Source: Clostridia bacterium (GTDB lineage Bacteria > Bacillota > Clostridia > Christensenellales > UBA1242). From it: a stretch of DNA of 35,296 bases. The notes below the pieces were generated by a model. That model did not search any database. It worked only from the letters and a program-made list of their open reading frames with translations, and was not told the origin of the DNA. Shown here piece after piece: positions 1 through 8,476 of the stretch (positions within the stretch are counted from its first letter, which is position 1; every line of letters starts with the position of its first letter). Where the stretch lies: positions 1 through 35,296 of the forward strand of contig JAEDFU010000012.1 in the NCBI GenBank assembly GCA_016297915.1, given 5' to 3'. The position numbers and the translations under genes are program-made.

Positions 1-160
1 ATTGAACCTAACGGTTCAATGATATTACTTCGTAATGATATTTGCTAAAGCAAATTAAATTATCGGAAGTTTGGTCTGAAAGCGACGCAGTCATTTTCAA
101 GCAAAACTGATGTTTATTCAAACTTGGACGAAATACTCCAAGTACTTATCTTTTTTTTGC
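1..160. repeat. Tandem-hairpin structured element ending in a terminator-like stem
   Basis: This gene-free stretch opens with three perfect short hairpins joined by GATAT-type spacers: ATTGAACC/GGTTCAAT (1-20), ATTAC/GTAAT (near 24-36) and ATTTGC/GCAAAT (near 40-55). A longer-range pair, AAGTTTG with CAAACTT (near 67 and 119), follows. The stretch closes with ACTTGGA/TCCAAGT (near 123-144) and a run of eight T, which looks like an intrinsic terminator on the plus strand. The layout suggests the 3' part of a structured RNA or of a dispersed repeat that begins outside the window. No coding frame fits. Family identity is unknown. Confidence 0.5.
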
Positions 161-264
161 AATTACTATCTTAATTCAAATTTTAGGTAACAAACTGTCT
201 GCATTGTTTTTACTTATATTTAATTATATGTTATTATTAAGTAATTAATCTAGGAGAAACTATT

Positions 265-942
265 GTGGAACTAAATGAAGATTGGTTTGACAAAACCAAA
301 AGCACACAGATAACACTAAATCAAATTTTAAATGATAACGAAAAAGTCTTGTGGAAAGGATGTCCAAAAAAGAGTTCTTATGCATTAAGCAAAAGTCTCA
401 GACTTATGCCTATGGCTCTACTTTGGGCTCTAGTGGACTTTGGAATAATTTTATTTTTAATTATAGTTTATGGTAACACCTTTCAGGCTTATATGATTGC
501 TATATTAATTCCATTTTTTATCGTACATCTAACCCCTTTTTGGATGTGGCTATTTAAGGTACTCAAGTCATCAAGTGAGATGAAAAACACCTATTATTTG
601 ATTACAAATCAGCGAGTTATTTGTATCAAAGGCAAAATTCCATATGTTGATAATTCACTTGAAATCAAAGATTTGAAGTATGCTACACTCTCTAGAGACT
701 CTATTGACAAATTGTTACATGTAGGCGATATCTTCTTGACTTCAATAACTGGTGTTCTTGTACTATACGATATTCCTGATTGCGAGTTTATGACTCAAAG
801 ACTCAACAAACTAATAAGCAACAAGGACAAAGAATTTGTATTTTACAAGGAAACATATGTATGTAATCACTGCGGATCAGCTTTTGATGCCAAATTAAAT
901 AAATGCCCTAATTGTGGAGCAAGCAAAGAAAAAACAAAATAA
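265..942 (+). CDS. Membrane protein with PH-like domain and C-terminal zinc ribbon
   Basis: The 225-residue protein starts at GTG with an AGGAGA site about 8 nt upstream. Two hydrophobic segments (about 48-69 and 74-98) form a hairpin in the membrane. The following 80 residues, beginning with a Y-x-L-T-x-x-R-V pattern, resemble the bacterial PH (bPH2/YdbS-like) fold. The C-terminus carries a CxxC-x10-CxxC zinc ribbon (C200, C203, C214, C217). PH-like domains of this kind sit at the cytoplasmic face of the membrane, but no specific role is established. It is one of few plus-strand genes here and is convergent with the next gene, sharing a bidirectional terminator. The domain call is moderate and the function unknown. 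Confidence 0.75.
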   Translation: MELNEDWFDKTKSTQITLNQILNDNEKVLWKGCPKKSSYALSKSLRLMPMALLWALVDFGIILFLIIVYGNTFQAYMIAILIPFFIVHLTPFWMWLFKVLKSSSEMKNTYYLITNQRVICIKGKIPYVDNSLEIKDLKYATLSRDSIDKLLHVGDIFLTSITGVLVLYDIPDCEFMTQRLNKLISNKDKEFVFYKETYVCNHCGSAFDAKLNKCPNCGASKEKTK

Positions 943-944
943 AG

Positions 945-980
945 AAAAAAGACTACACCGTACTTGGTGTAGACTTTTTT
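945..980. terminator. Bidirectional intrinsic terminator
   Basis: The stem CTACACC/GGTGTAG (953-959 and 966-972) is flanked by an A-tract on the left and a run of nine T on the right, so it can end transcripts on both strands. It sits between two convergent genes. Confidence 0.85.
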
Positions 981-1565
981 TTAAAACCTAAAATATTCGT
1001 CGTTTTCTTGTTCCCAAAAGCCAATGTCATTCTGGTTATTGTTTGTCTTTTCCATAAGAATTTTATTGATTGCTTGCTCAACTTTTCTAACATTTTCTAG
1101 AGTCATTGGTCTATATCTGTTATAGTTTTTGAAACCTAATATTGTATCATCTTTGCCACAAATAGTTCTAAATAACGAATATAGTTTTTTGATTCTATCT
1201 ACATCCAAATCCAATTCTTCTTTGCTAACAGAAGAATAATATCTAATAAATTGGTCAGCACAATAATAATCCTTGTCTCTAACAATGTCATCAAGTCTGC
1301 TCATTTCATCTTGTGTGACAACAAACGGACTTAGTTTAATCTCTTTGCCACTATTATCTTGTGTTGTTACAAACAAATACTCATCAGCGTAATCTTGCCA
1401 AGGAGATGTTTGATACTCTCTATGTAGTCCTTTTGTGATGTCCAAAATCTTATCATTACTTATAAATTTGCAACGAGAATGATCCAAGTTGAGTACTGCA
1501 ATGCGACATTTGCCATCTATTGCTGTCAAATACAAATCAACTGGTTTAATCTTAACTTCTTCCAT
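981..1565 (-). CDS. Hypothetical soluble protein, 194 aa
   Basis: I do not recognise this family. The protein is acidic and soluble, with no signal peptide or membrane segment. It begins with a beta-rich stretch and continues into charged helical segments (roughly 110-175), ending FWEQENDEYFRF. An AGGGG site lies about 7 nt before the ATG. It is a single-gene unit with a good promoter upstream (TTGAAA-17-TATAAT at 1625-1653) and ends at the shared terminator. The small-repeat-free sequence and its own promoter argue that it is a real gene. Confidence 0.7.
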   Translation of the reverse strand: MEEVKIKPVDLYLTAIDGKCRIAVLNLDHSRCKFISNDKILDITKGLHREYQTSPWQDYADEYLFVTTQDNSGKEIKLSPFVVTQDEMSRLDDIVRDKDYYCADQFIRYYSSVSKEELDLDVDRIKKLYSLFRTICGKDDTILGFKNYNRYRPMTLENVRKVEQAINKILMEKTNNNQNDIGFWEQENDEYFRF

Positions 1566-1624
1566 AAAAAACCCCTTTTTACTTTTATTACAAACTATTT
1601 ATTGTCTTAATTTTTACATCAAAC

Positions 1625-1653
1625 ATTATATCACGACAAAACGCAAATTTCAA
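1625..1653 (-). promoter_or_regulatory. Sigma-A promoter for the 194-aa gene
   Basis: On the minus strand a TTGAAA -35 box (1648-1653) is separated by 17 nt from a consensus TATAAT -10 box (1625-1630). This would give a 5' leader of about 55 nt. Confidence 0.75.
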
Positions 1654-1683
1654 TACCAAACTAAAAAGTTTTGTGTATTATTG

Positions 1684-1724
1684 CAACAAAAAAACAAACA
1701 CCAATGATTTTGTGATGTTTGTTT
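1684..1724 (-). terminator. Terminator of the rluB-cmk-plsC operon
   Basis: On the minus strand an AAACAAACA-T-CAC arm pairs with GTGTTTGTTT with one bulged T, followed by a run of T. It lies just downstream of the plsC stop codon. Confidence 0.75.
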
Positions 1725-1741
1725 GGTAATGCAAATTTTGA

Positions 1742-2416
1742 TTATTTATTTTTATTTGCTTTTTTGATTTGTTTTAGTTCCTTTTTGTAAGCTTTGTATT
1801 CAATTTTAAAAGCCTTGATTGGAATATTTTTTAGTCTTAAAAATCTTTCTTGCAGGTAACTTGAAGCCTTGTCTAATAGTTCTTTGTCTATTTTTTTGTC
1901 TTTGAACTCATCTAATTGCGAGAATTTAAAAGGTTTATCTATAAGCAGAGTATTAAATACAAAAGCGTTGGTAACTTTTTTGAAATATGATGGGACTATC
2001 CAAGCGTCTGACTTCAAAGCAAAAAGCACAAGTCCATTTTTGATATCCATTGACTCCGCATTTTTTATTCTTGTTCCCTCTGGGAACAGCAAGAGTTTTT
2101 TGTTTGCTTTGAGTATTTTGAGTGTTGTCTTGACAGCGGAAATATCGTTTGCACCCCTATCTACTGGATAAGCTCCAAATTTTTTGAGGATAGCTCCACC
2201 TAATTTATTTTTGAACAGCGATTTTTTTGCCATGATTTTGGCAGTTGGTGCTATCCTTGCTTTGTATATGATTGCATCATTATTTGTTTGGTGATTAGCA
2301 CAAAATATCGTTGCTTGTTTTTTGGTTAGTTTTAGATATTTTTTTCCGATAATTCTTAGCGGAAAAATTATAAGCAATATTGGCACAGCAATTAGCCAAC
2401 ATATCCAATAAAACAT
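1742..2416 (-). CDS. plsC: 1-acyl-sn-glycerol-3-phosphate acyltransferase
   Basis: Transfers an acyl chain to lysophosphatidic acid to make phosphatidic acid at the inner face of the membrane, the second acylation in phospholipid synthesis. The N-terminal 20 residues are a membrane anchor. The catalytic NHx4D motif is at H42-D47, the GAYPVDRG block near 81-88 and the FPEGTR substrate-binding motif at 111-116. Its 224 aa fit the family. The C-terminal tail is Lys-rich. It starts 2 nt after the cmk stop codon and is the last gene of rluB-cmk-plsC, a common Clostridia arrangement. The acyltransferase family is certain; the exact acceptor is inferred. Confidence 0.93.
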   Translation of the reverse strand: MFYWICWLIAVPILLIIFPLRIIGKKYLKLTKKQATIFCANHQTNNDAIIYKARIAPTAKIMAKKSLFKNKLGGAILKKFGAYPVDRGANDISAVKTTLKILKANKKLLLFPEGTRIKNAESMDIKNGLVLFALKSDAWIVPSYFKKVTNAFVFNTLLIDKPFKFSQLDEFKDKKIDKELLDKASSYLQERFLRLKNIPIKAFKIEYKAYKKELKQIKKANKNK

Positions 2417-2418
2417 AA

Positions 2419-3078
2419 TTACTCTCCTTTGATAATTTTGTAAAGCAAATCGACTTCCTCGTCTATTGTCATGTTTGAATTGTCTATATACATAGTTCCC
2501 TCGGTCAAAATAAGCGGAGAAACTGGGCGTTCTCGGTCTCTACGATCTCTCTCAATTAGGTCTGCTTTGACATCCGCCAAACTTATGTTTTGACCTTTGG
2601 ACAAAAGTTCTGAGTGTCGACGATTTGCCCTCACATCAATGTCTGCATCCAAAAAAAATCTAAATTTGGCATTAGGCAAGACATGCGATGTAATATCCCT
2701 GCCTTCCATAATCAAATCAAATTTTTTGGCAGAGTCCCTTTGAATATTTAGCACATATTCTCTACATTTAGGATATGGTGCAATGATTGAACATATGTCA
2801 CTAATTTGGTTTAAACGAATTTTTTGTGACACATCTTCACCGTTTAAAATAGTGATTTGTTCACCGTCCTTGTGATTAAGCACAATATTTATTTTGTCTA
2901 AGGAATTTTCGACTTGTGATTGATTGTTTGGGTCTATATTATTATCCAAAACATAAACACCTAGTGCTCTATAAATTGCCCCTGTATCAAAGTGAACAAC
3001 ACCCAATTTTTGAGCAAGCCTAGAGCAAACAATTCCCTTGCCGGAAGATGATGTTCCGTCTACCGCTATTGTTAACAT
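2419..3078 (-). CDS. cmk: Cytidylate kinase
   Basis: Phosphorylates CMP and dCMP with ATP in pyrimidine nucleotide recycling. The P-loop is GTSSSGKG at residues 8-15. The FDTGAIYRA block typical of Cmk follows near residue 30, and the GRDI and RRxRExxPLxxxxxxxxIDxSxxxIxEE region characteristic of the family is at the C-terminal end. The 219-aa length is standard. The start codon overlaps the end of rluB by 7 nt, and AAAGGGA inside the rluB stop region serves as the ribosome binding site, so the two are translationally coupled. Confidence 0.96.
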   Translation of the reverse strand: MLTIAVDGTSSSGKGIVCSRLAQKLGVVHFDTGAIYRALGVYVLDNNIDPNNQSQVENSLDKINIVLNHKDGEQITILNGEDVSQKIRLNQISDICSIIAPYPKCREYVLNIQRDSAKKFDLIMEGRDITSHVLPNAKFRFFLDADIDVRANRRHSELLSKGQNISLADVKADLIERDRRDRERPVSPLILTEGTMYIDNSNMTIDEEVDLLYKIIKGE

Positions 3079-3785
3079 ATTTTCCCTTTAAATACCAAAT
3101 CCTTTTCTTTCTCAGATAAAACCTTATATTTGCCCTCGGCAAGGTCACCAAGTTCTAGAGCGCCTATAGACAATCTTTTGAGTGCATAAATTGTCACCTT
3201 TAGTTCTTCAAAAATATGCCTAATTTCTCTGTTTTTGCCCTCGAATATTGTTATATTGTAATAATTGAATTCATCTTCTGAATAAACATAATCAATTTTG
3301 GCTGGAAGATAGTTGACTCCGTCTACCGTCATTCCTCTTCGAATCATGTTGAGCTCTTTGTTGGTGAGTACAACTTTTACTTTTACCTCATATGTCTTAC
3401 AAATATTTTTGGATGGATGTATAATATTATTTGCATAATCGCCGTCATTTGTAAGCAAAAGTAGTCCTTGCGTATTGTAATCTAATCTGCCTACTGGAAA
3501 AACTTTTTGTTTGACGCCTTTTAGCAAATCAGTTACTACATGTCTATCCTTTTCGTCCTTTAAGGATGTAATATAACATCTAGGCTTGTTGAGCATGATA
3601 TATATCTTATCACTTACTGCTCTGACTATCTTGCCATTAAATTTGACTACATCATCGTCTTTTACATCATAAGCCAAATCCTTGTTTACTTGACCGTTGA
3701 TTGAGATTTTGCCGTCTAACACAAATTGTTCCACATGGCGTCTGCTACCTAGTTCGGCACTAGCCAAAAACTTATTTATTCTCAT
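3072..3785 (-). CDS. rluB: 23S rRNA pseudouridine synthase, RsuA/RluB family
   Basis: Isomerises uridine in rRNA. Residues 1-60 form an S4 RNA-binding domain (RINKFLASAELGSRR). The synthase domain carries the family catalytic motif GRLDYNTQGLLLLTNDG with the nucleophile Asp102. The C-terminal EGKNREIRHIFE block is also typical. The 237-aa length fits RluB/RsuA of Firmicutes. It is the first gene of the rluB-cmk-plsC unit, usually found downstream of scpB in this group. Here it is separated from that cluster by the dacF terminator. Which uridine is modified (RluB position 2605 by E. coli numbering) is inferred from the family. Confidence 0.93.
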   Translation of the reverse strand: MRINKFLASAELGSRRHVEQFVLDGKISINGQVNKDLAYDVKDDDVVKFNGKIVRAVSDKIYIMLNKPRCYITSLKDEKDRHVVTDLLKGVKQKVFPVGRLDYNTQGLLLLTNDGDYANNIIHPSKNICKTYEVKVKVVLTNKELNMIRRGMTVDGVNYLPAKIDYVYSEDEFNYYNITIFEGKNREIRHIFEELKVTIYALKRLSIGALELGDLAEGKYKVLSEKEKDLVFKGKIC

Positions 3786-3851
3786 ATTTTCACCTTAGAT
3801 ATATTCTACTATTTTTTGTACAAATAAGCAATCAAATAATATTCAAAACAA

Positions 3852-3906
3852 AAATAAAAAGCGAGCCAAAAGATTTGGTACACACTTGCTATCTTCTTGT
3901 TCGCTC
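3852..3906 (-). terminator. Compound terminator after dacF
   Basis: On the minus strand an AGCGA/TCGCT outer pairing encloses a CCAAA/TTTGG hairpin and is followed by TTTTT. It closes the long dnaG-to-dacF gene cluster. A 10-nt core, TAGCAAGTGT, also occurs in the terminator at 20641-20697. Confidence 0.65.
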
Positions 3907-3964
3907 TTTATTGAATTATTTAAATCAAATTCAAAAATTTTATTACAATATAAACAATTTAATA

Positions 3965-5095
3965 TCAAAACCACTTATCTATAATATTATCAAATAGATA
4001 TTTCATATCGTTATTTTTTGCACCCTCAATAGTTATCAAATCGTCCTCGTAAATCACTTGACCTTTGTACAAAACTTGGACTTTGCCAACACCTTGGTTA
4101 AGCTCAATTGGTGCTGTTAGGCTATCTGGCAAAATGTATTTGACATCATAATCCATTTCCTCAGACTTGAGTATTGGCTTGCTATAGCCTTTGACAGTGA
4201 TTATTCCTATTTCGGATTTGTGAGATTTTTCTATCTCAACATTACTAACAAAATTATATGGCAAAACAAATTCTTTCATCATATACTCGCTCATTGCAAG
4301 TTTTGTGAGTCTATCACTCTCCTCAAACATTGGCTGACAATTAAGGACAACTGAGATTATTTGAAGACCGTTTTCTTCGTGAGCATTAACCAAGCATCTT
4401 CCTGCATTATCCGTAAAACCAGTCTTGACGCCAATGCAATATTTGTCTGTAAACATAAGTCTATTTTTGTGTTTTAGATATCTTGCTTGATAGATATCAT
4501 TTTTTTCAATAACCATTCGTTCGGTTGCAACAATCTCTCTAAAAACTGGATTTTTGAGTGCATATGATGTCATTATTGCCAAATCATAAGCTGATGTGAA
4601 ATGTCCTTCCCCATCTAGTCCATGTGGATTTGCAAAATGAGTGTGTTCTAGTCCCAAATCGGATGCAAAGTTATTCATGAGTTCTACAAAGTATTCTTCT
4701 CCGCCAATATGCTCTGCAATTGCTACCGCACAATCATTTCCGCTCGCTAATATTAATCCATATAGAAGTTCTCTCATGCTTAACTTTTCGCCACTTTTTA
4801 GATAAATACTAGTTCCCTCAATGCCTATTGACTTTTCGCTTACTTCAAATTTTTCGTCCAAATTTGGAGTATTTTCTATTGCTAAGATTGCTGTTACAAT
4901 TTTGGTAGTACTAGCCATTGGCAATTCGGCTTCGTGATTGTAACTATACAAAATTTCGTTGCTATTCCCTTCAATTACAACCATACCTTTGGCACTCGAA
5001 GGAATTTCTCTTGCCATAACAACCTTTGGACTTATCAAAGATATCATTAACATTACAATTGCAATCAATATTAGTATTAGACTATTCTTTTTCAT
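3965..5095 (-). CDS. dacF: D-alanyl-D-alanine carboxypeptidase (S11 family)
   Basis: Trims the terminal D-Ala from peptidoglycan stem peptides outside the membrane. I start it at ATG 5095 (376 aa) because GGTGA lies correctly before it and it opens directly into a signal peptide (about 1-28, ending VVMA). An upstream in-frame ATG at 5140 would add 15 residues ahead of the signal. The penicillin-binding motifs are complete: S62-TTK, S118-GN and K224-TG. A C-terminal beta domain (about 275-376) is typical of the PBP5/DacF group. The start lies inside the end of ytfJ, as expected for a sporulation-linked unit. The dacF symbol rests on this context; vegetative PBP5-like use is also possible. Confidence 0.92.
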   Translation of the reverse strand: MKKNSLILILIAIVMLMISLISPKVVMAREIPSSAKGMVVIEGNSNEILYSYNHEAELPMASTTKIVTAILAIENTPNLDEKFEVSEKSIGIEGTSIYLKSGEKLSMRELLYGLILASGNDCAVAIAEHIGGEEYFVELMNNFASDLGLEHTHFANPHGLDGEGHFTSAYDLAIMTSYALKNPVFREIVATERMVIEKNDIYQARYLKHKNRLMFTDKYCIGVKTGFTDNAGRCLVNAHEENGLQIISVVLNCQPMFEESDRLTKLAMSEYMMKEFVLPYNFVSNVEIEKSHKSEIGIITVKGYSKPILKSEEMDYDVKYILPDSLTAPIELNQGVGKVQVLYKGQVIYEDDLITIEGAKNNDMKYLFDNIIDKWF

Positions 5096-5480
5096 CTTGC
5101 TTGTCACCTTTTTTTGCAATATAATTCTCGTAAAACTCAAATAGCATATCTAATATCTTTTTTGACATATCGCCAGTTGTATTCACTGGCAAAAACTTAA
5201 AGTCTAAATTAGATATTGCAATAAAACCGATTGGCACAATATTAAACCCCGTTCCACTTCCTGCACTTAAGTTTCCAGATTTATCCTTGGAATTTGAACC
5301 ACCACCAGAGATAAGTCCAACGCTTATTTTGCTTACTGGAATCAAAAACATTTTGCCTCCAAGATCAATCATTTTGCCAACAACTGTATTTGCATCAACA
5401 ATTTCCTTGATGTGCGAAAATGCGTTTTCTATAACATTGTCAATGCCAGTTTCTTTTTTTTCTTTATCATTTTTTGACAT
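5082..5480 (-). CDS. ytfJ: GerW/YtfJ family sporulation protein
   Basis: YtfJ (GerW) is a forespore protein needed for normal germination in Bacillus. The start is placed at ATG 5480 (132 aa) because AGGAGA stands 7-8 nt before it; a longer frame to 5567 has no site. The family hallmarks are present: an N-terminal IENAFSHIKEIVDANTVVGK helix, a central GLISGGG block, a Gly/Ser-rich linker, the GFNIVPIGFIAI segment and a C-terminal charged tail. It overlaps ytfI by 14 nt at its start and dacF by 14 nt at its end, so the three genes are probably translationally coupled. Confidence 0.92.
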   Translation of the reverse strand: MSKNDKEKKETGIDNVIENAFSHIKEIVDANTVVGKMIDLGGKMFLIPVSKISVGLISGGGSNSKDKSGNLSAGSGTGFNIVPIGFIAISNLDFKFLPVNTTGDMSKKILDMLFEFYENYIAKKGDKQDEKE

Positions 5481-6015
5481 ATTTATTTCTCCTATAAAAA
5501 CTAATAATAATTGCAAAAGCCAAATCAAACAGCGTAAAGTACACCTTGATATCAAGTGTAATATCAATTACTTTATTCAAAAAATCTACGCCATTTGCAT
5601 AAGAAAAACTAATATCTCTATTATTTTCTTTTAGTTTATATTCTGCGAAATCGCAAATATTATTTAAAAAAGCAATAAGTAATGCGCTAGTACTAGAATT
5701 TGAAATTCCAATATTGGATACAACTTGGATATCGTCAAAATATAATTTGTCGAGTATATTTTGTTTTATTTGCATAAGCAAGTACTCATCTTTTTTGCTA
5801 AGAATAATACTTAGTGATTTGATTTTTTTGTGATTATTTATTTGAATATATAGTCCAATTATGCTGATTTTGATTTTGAGAATTTTTATTCCAAAAAGTC
5901 GGATATTGATGCAAACAAGGTTTTGATATAAATCTAGATTAATAGTTATTCTAATTACTAGCATCAAACTCAAAAACAATATAAAAAAAGACAAAAAAAT
6001 AATAGTACTACTCAT
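5467..6015 (-). CDS. ytfI: YtfI-like DUF2953 membrane protein
   Basis: The 182-aa protein starts with a hydrophobic anchor (about 4-22), continues with beta-strand-rich segments, and ends with another hydrophobic stretch (about 157-173) and a basic tail. The sequence is divergent, but its size, N-terminal anchor and position immediately before ytfJ match YtfI/DUF2953 in Bacillus and Clostridia. No Shine-Dalgarno sequence precedes the ATG. The function of the family is unknown; association with sporulation comes from its fixed neighbour. The assignment is partly by context. Confidence 0.72.
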   Translation of the reverse strand: MSSTIIFLSFFILFLSLMLVIRITINLDLYQNLVCINIRLFGIKILKIKISIIGLYIQINNHKKIKSLSIILSKKDEYLLMQIKQNILDKLYFDDIQVVSNIGISNSSTSALLIAFLNNICDFAEYKLKENNRDISFSYANGVDFLNKVIDITLDIKVYFTLFDLAFAIIISFYRRNKYVKK

Positions 6016-6074
6016 ACTATTACTTTTTGCAATTTATTTAATTTTATAATGTGTTATGTACTAATATTTTTATT

Positions 6075-6830
6075 TTAATTTTCGTCCTGAGCATTTATAT
6101 CAATCAAAGGAATATTTGATAAGTCATCTGTAAACTTGCCCAAAATATCATCTAGTCTATTTCTGTCTTCTATTATCTCTTCCTTGGTTTCCTTGATGCC
6201 CTTGATTATCTGTTCGGCTTCTTCGTCAGACATGTCTTTGGCAATATCTTCTTCCTCAGGAATTTCTCTAAAGTCAAATAATGAATTATTACTTTCCTCA
6301 TGCAACACCTTAATTCTCTCAAGTAATTGGTCGTAGTCAGGAAGGTCGGAGATTGAGCTTATATTAAACTTTTTGAGGAATGTGTCGGTAGTTCCAAATA
6401 GCAATGGTTTTCCCACAGCATCCTTTCTGCCAACAACCTCGATAAGATTATTTTCAAGAAGTGTGTTGATTGCATAATCACAATTAGCTCCACCCCTTAT
6501 GTTTTCAATCTCAAGTCTTGTAATTGGTTGTTTGTAAGCTATAATTCCACATACCTCAAGTACTATCTTAGTGAGCATTTTTTCCTTGATAGGATTGAGT
6601 ACTACAGATATAGTCTCAGCATATTCTTTGTTGGAGCAAAGTTGTGCTTTTTCGTTAAAAATTATTACTTGAACACCGTCGTGATTATCTTGTTTTTGCT
6701 TTTGAAGTTCCTTGACTGCCTCTTCAACCTCAGATTTTTCTATCTCTAATTTTTCGGCTATATCCAAAAAGGATACTCCCTCTCCAGCGACAAAGAGAAT
6801 TCCCTCTATTATCTTAGATAAGTTCTCCAT
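6075..6830 (-). CDS. scpB: Segregation and condensation protein B
   Basis: ScpB is the winged-helix kite subunit that pairs with ScpA and SMC to compact and segregate chromosomes. I start it at ATG 6830 (251 aa) because AGGAG lies 9 nt before this codon; the upstream ATG at 6839 abuts that site with no spacing. The conserved IxxEVCGIIAYKQPITRLEIENIRG segment is near residues 90-115, and the GKPLLFGTTDTFLKKF block follows. An acidic tail of about 80 residues extends beyond the winged helices. The start lies within the last codons of scpA. Confidence 0.96.
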   Translation of the reverse strand: MENLSKIIEGILFVAGEGVSFLDIAEKLEIEKSEVEEAVKELQKQKQDNHDGVQVIIFNEKAQLCSNKEYAETISVVLNPIKEKMLTKIVLEVCGIIAYKQPITRLEIENIRGGANCDYAINTLLENNLIEVVGRKDAVGKPLLFGTTDTFLKKFNISSISDLPDYDQLLERIKVLHEESNNSLFDFREIPEEEDIAKDMSDEEAEQIIKGIKETKEEIIEDRNRLDDILGKFTDDLSNIPLIDINAQDEN

Positions 6831-7665
6831 TAATTTCATCTCCTGTTTTTTCTATTTGTATATCCGAAAACAAATCATCTTGGGATACTCTAATAACTTG
6901 CATTTTGATAAGCTCAAGTAATGCCATAAAAGTTGTAATAACTTCGTCTTTGCTTGATGTTTCCAAAAATAGTTCACTAAATTTGAGTTTGTTTCGTGAA
7001 ATCAAAGTATCCTTGATTGATGATATCTTTTGCTCGACAGTAAAAGTCTCTTTGACGATTTCCTTGCTTTCTTTGCTCTTTTCGATTTTGTTGACCTTAT
7101 GCATAATCCCAACAAAAGCATCAAGGAGTTTGTCGAGTTCCATGTCTTTGATGACTATTCTAAACTTATTAGCTTCTTTTTCAGGAGTCTTATAAAATTT
7201 GTCATTACTCTCAAGTTTGCCAAGTTTTTCGTTGACTTCCTTGAACATTTGATACTCTCTAAGTCTAAGTTTGAGTATATATTCTGGATCAAGTTCGTCC
7301 TCGTCATTTTCAACAATTTTTGGTAGCAACTTTTTGCTCTTAATTTCAATTAGCAAAGCGGCATACTCAATAAACTCACTTGCAACCTCAAGGTCAACTT
7401 GTGAGATATCTTTCATAATATCCAAATACTGCTCAGTCAAGTCGGAAATTTGTATATCCTCGATATCGAGTTTGCTCTTTTTGATAAGTGTAAGTAGCAA
7501 GTCAAGTGGGCCACTAAAATTTTCTAGTTTGAATGTAAGTTTTTGGCTGTCCTTTTCGGACTCTTCAACTAAAGTATCAACGCTTGATTCTACATTTTCA
7601 TTTGTATTAAGTTGTTCATTTTTGACATCAGTTTCGTTTGTCAAATTTTCATTATTTTCTATCAT
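6814..7665 (-). CDS. scpA: Segregation and condensation protein A
   Basis: ScpA is the kleisin that bridges the SMC ATPase heads. After an acidic, Asn/Glu-rich extension of about 42 residues that most homologues lack, the kleisin N-domain begins with LENFSGPLDLLLTLIKKSKLDIEDIQI. A typical SKKLLPK segment follows, then a linker and a C-terminal winged helix (KFSELF...TFMALLELIKMQVI). At 283 aa it is slightly long because of the extension. Only a weak GGAT precedes the ATG. It overlaps scpB and follows the M50 protease gene, the usual Clostridia order. Confidence 0.95.
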   Translation of the reverse strand: MIENNENLTNETDVKNEQLNTNENVESSVDTLVEESEKDSQKLTFKLENFSGPLDLLLTLIKKSKLDIEDIQISDLTEQYLDIMKDISQVDLEVASEFIEYAALLIEIKSKKLLPKIVENDEDELDPEYILKLRLREYQMFKEVNEKLGKLESNDKFYKTPEKEANKFRIVIKDMELDKLLDAFVGIMHKVNKIEKSKESKEIVKETFTVEQKISSIKDTLISRNKLKFSELFLETSSKDEVITTFMALLELIKMQVIRVSQDDLFSDIQIEKTGDEINGELI

Positions 7666-7751
7666 TATTTATCCGATATTTAGTTTTATTTTTAATTTTG
7701 CATACTACTACGCATATTCCAAGTTTTTGGCTTAGATAGTAGATATTTTGT

Positions 7752-8402
7752 TTATTTAAAGAATAATCCCCAAAACAATTCAATTGGAAGTGCAACATAA
7801 GTTATGAGACTATAAAGTAGTCTGTCTGCAAGAAGTAATACAAGTAGCAATATAAATGAACCATATCTATACATAAATCTTACATAGCCATTGTCATATT
7901 TGGTGTAATTTTCTACAAGTTTAAATCCATCAAGTGGATATATTGGAAGGACATTAAATACAGCAAGACTAATATTGATGAAGAACAAAAAATAAAAAAA
8001 TCGTTGCAAAAACAATACAATCAAACTAGTTGACGGAATTAGCAGTGTCAAATAGAAAAATCCGCATCCCAAAAATCCAAGAATTAGATTCATTAGTACC
8101 CCAGCTACGCTTGTAAGTCCAATGCCTTTTTTGATATTGCGAAAATTGTCTGAATTATATTGCACAGGTTTTGCCCAGCCAAATCCAAAAATAGCACAAC
8201 ACAAAAAACCAATTGTGTCAATATGTTTGAATGGATTGATACTTACACGCCCTTGCATTTTAGGTGTCATATCCCCACACTTAAATGCAGTCCACGCGTG
8301 AGCAAATTCGTGGAGACTTAGAGTTATCAAAACCACTAGTATATAAGCTAGCGAAACTATTGCAAAGTTCCACCCTTGATAGGAATTAATAAAAAATAGC
8401 AT
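7752..8402 (-). CDS. Site-2 protease family zinc metalloprotease (M50)
   Basis: An intramembrane metalloprotease of the short, PDZ-less M50 group. The zinc motif HEFAH is at 31-35 inside the first membrane helix, and the third ligand, the Asp of the YPLDG motif, is D158. Five or six hydrophobic segments span the protein (216 aa). Similar genes stand between scpA and trmK/rpoD clusters in many Clostridia (YwhC-like). SpoIVFB is a relative, but no CBS domain is present, so a direct sporulation role cannot be claimed. The substrate is unknown. Confidence 0.9.
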   Translation of the reverse strand: MLFFINSYQGWNFAIVSLAYILVVLITLSLHEFAHAWTAFKCGDMTPKMQGRVSINPFKHIDTIGFLCCAIFGFGWAKPVQYNSDNFRNIKKGIGLTSVAGVLMNLILGFLGCGFFYLTLLIPSTSLIVLFLQRFFYFLFFINISLAVFNVLPIYPLDGFKLVENYTKYDNGYVRFMYRYGSFILLLVLLLADRLLYSLITYVALPIELFWGLFFK

Positions 8403-8476
8403 TTTGATCCTTTTTTGTTAAAACTCTTGATAGTATTTTAACAAATATATATTTTTTTGGCAATTTATATTTTAGA

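Noticed and set aside
912..1100. 62-codon plus-strand frame after the zinc-ribbon gene
   Set aside because: It crosses the terminator and lies antisense to a better-supported minus-strand gene.
5082..5567. Longer ytfJ starting at 5567
   Set aside because: The extra 29 residues are the shadow of ytfI in another frame and the AGGAGA site supports the start at 5480.
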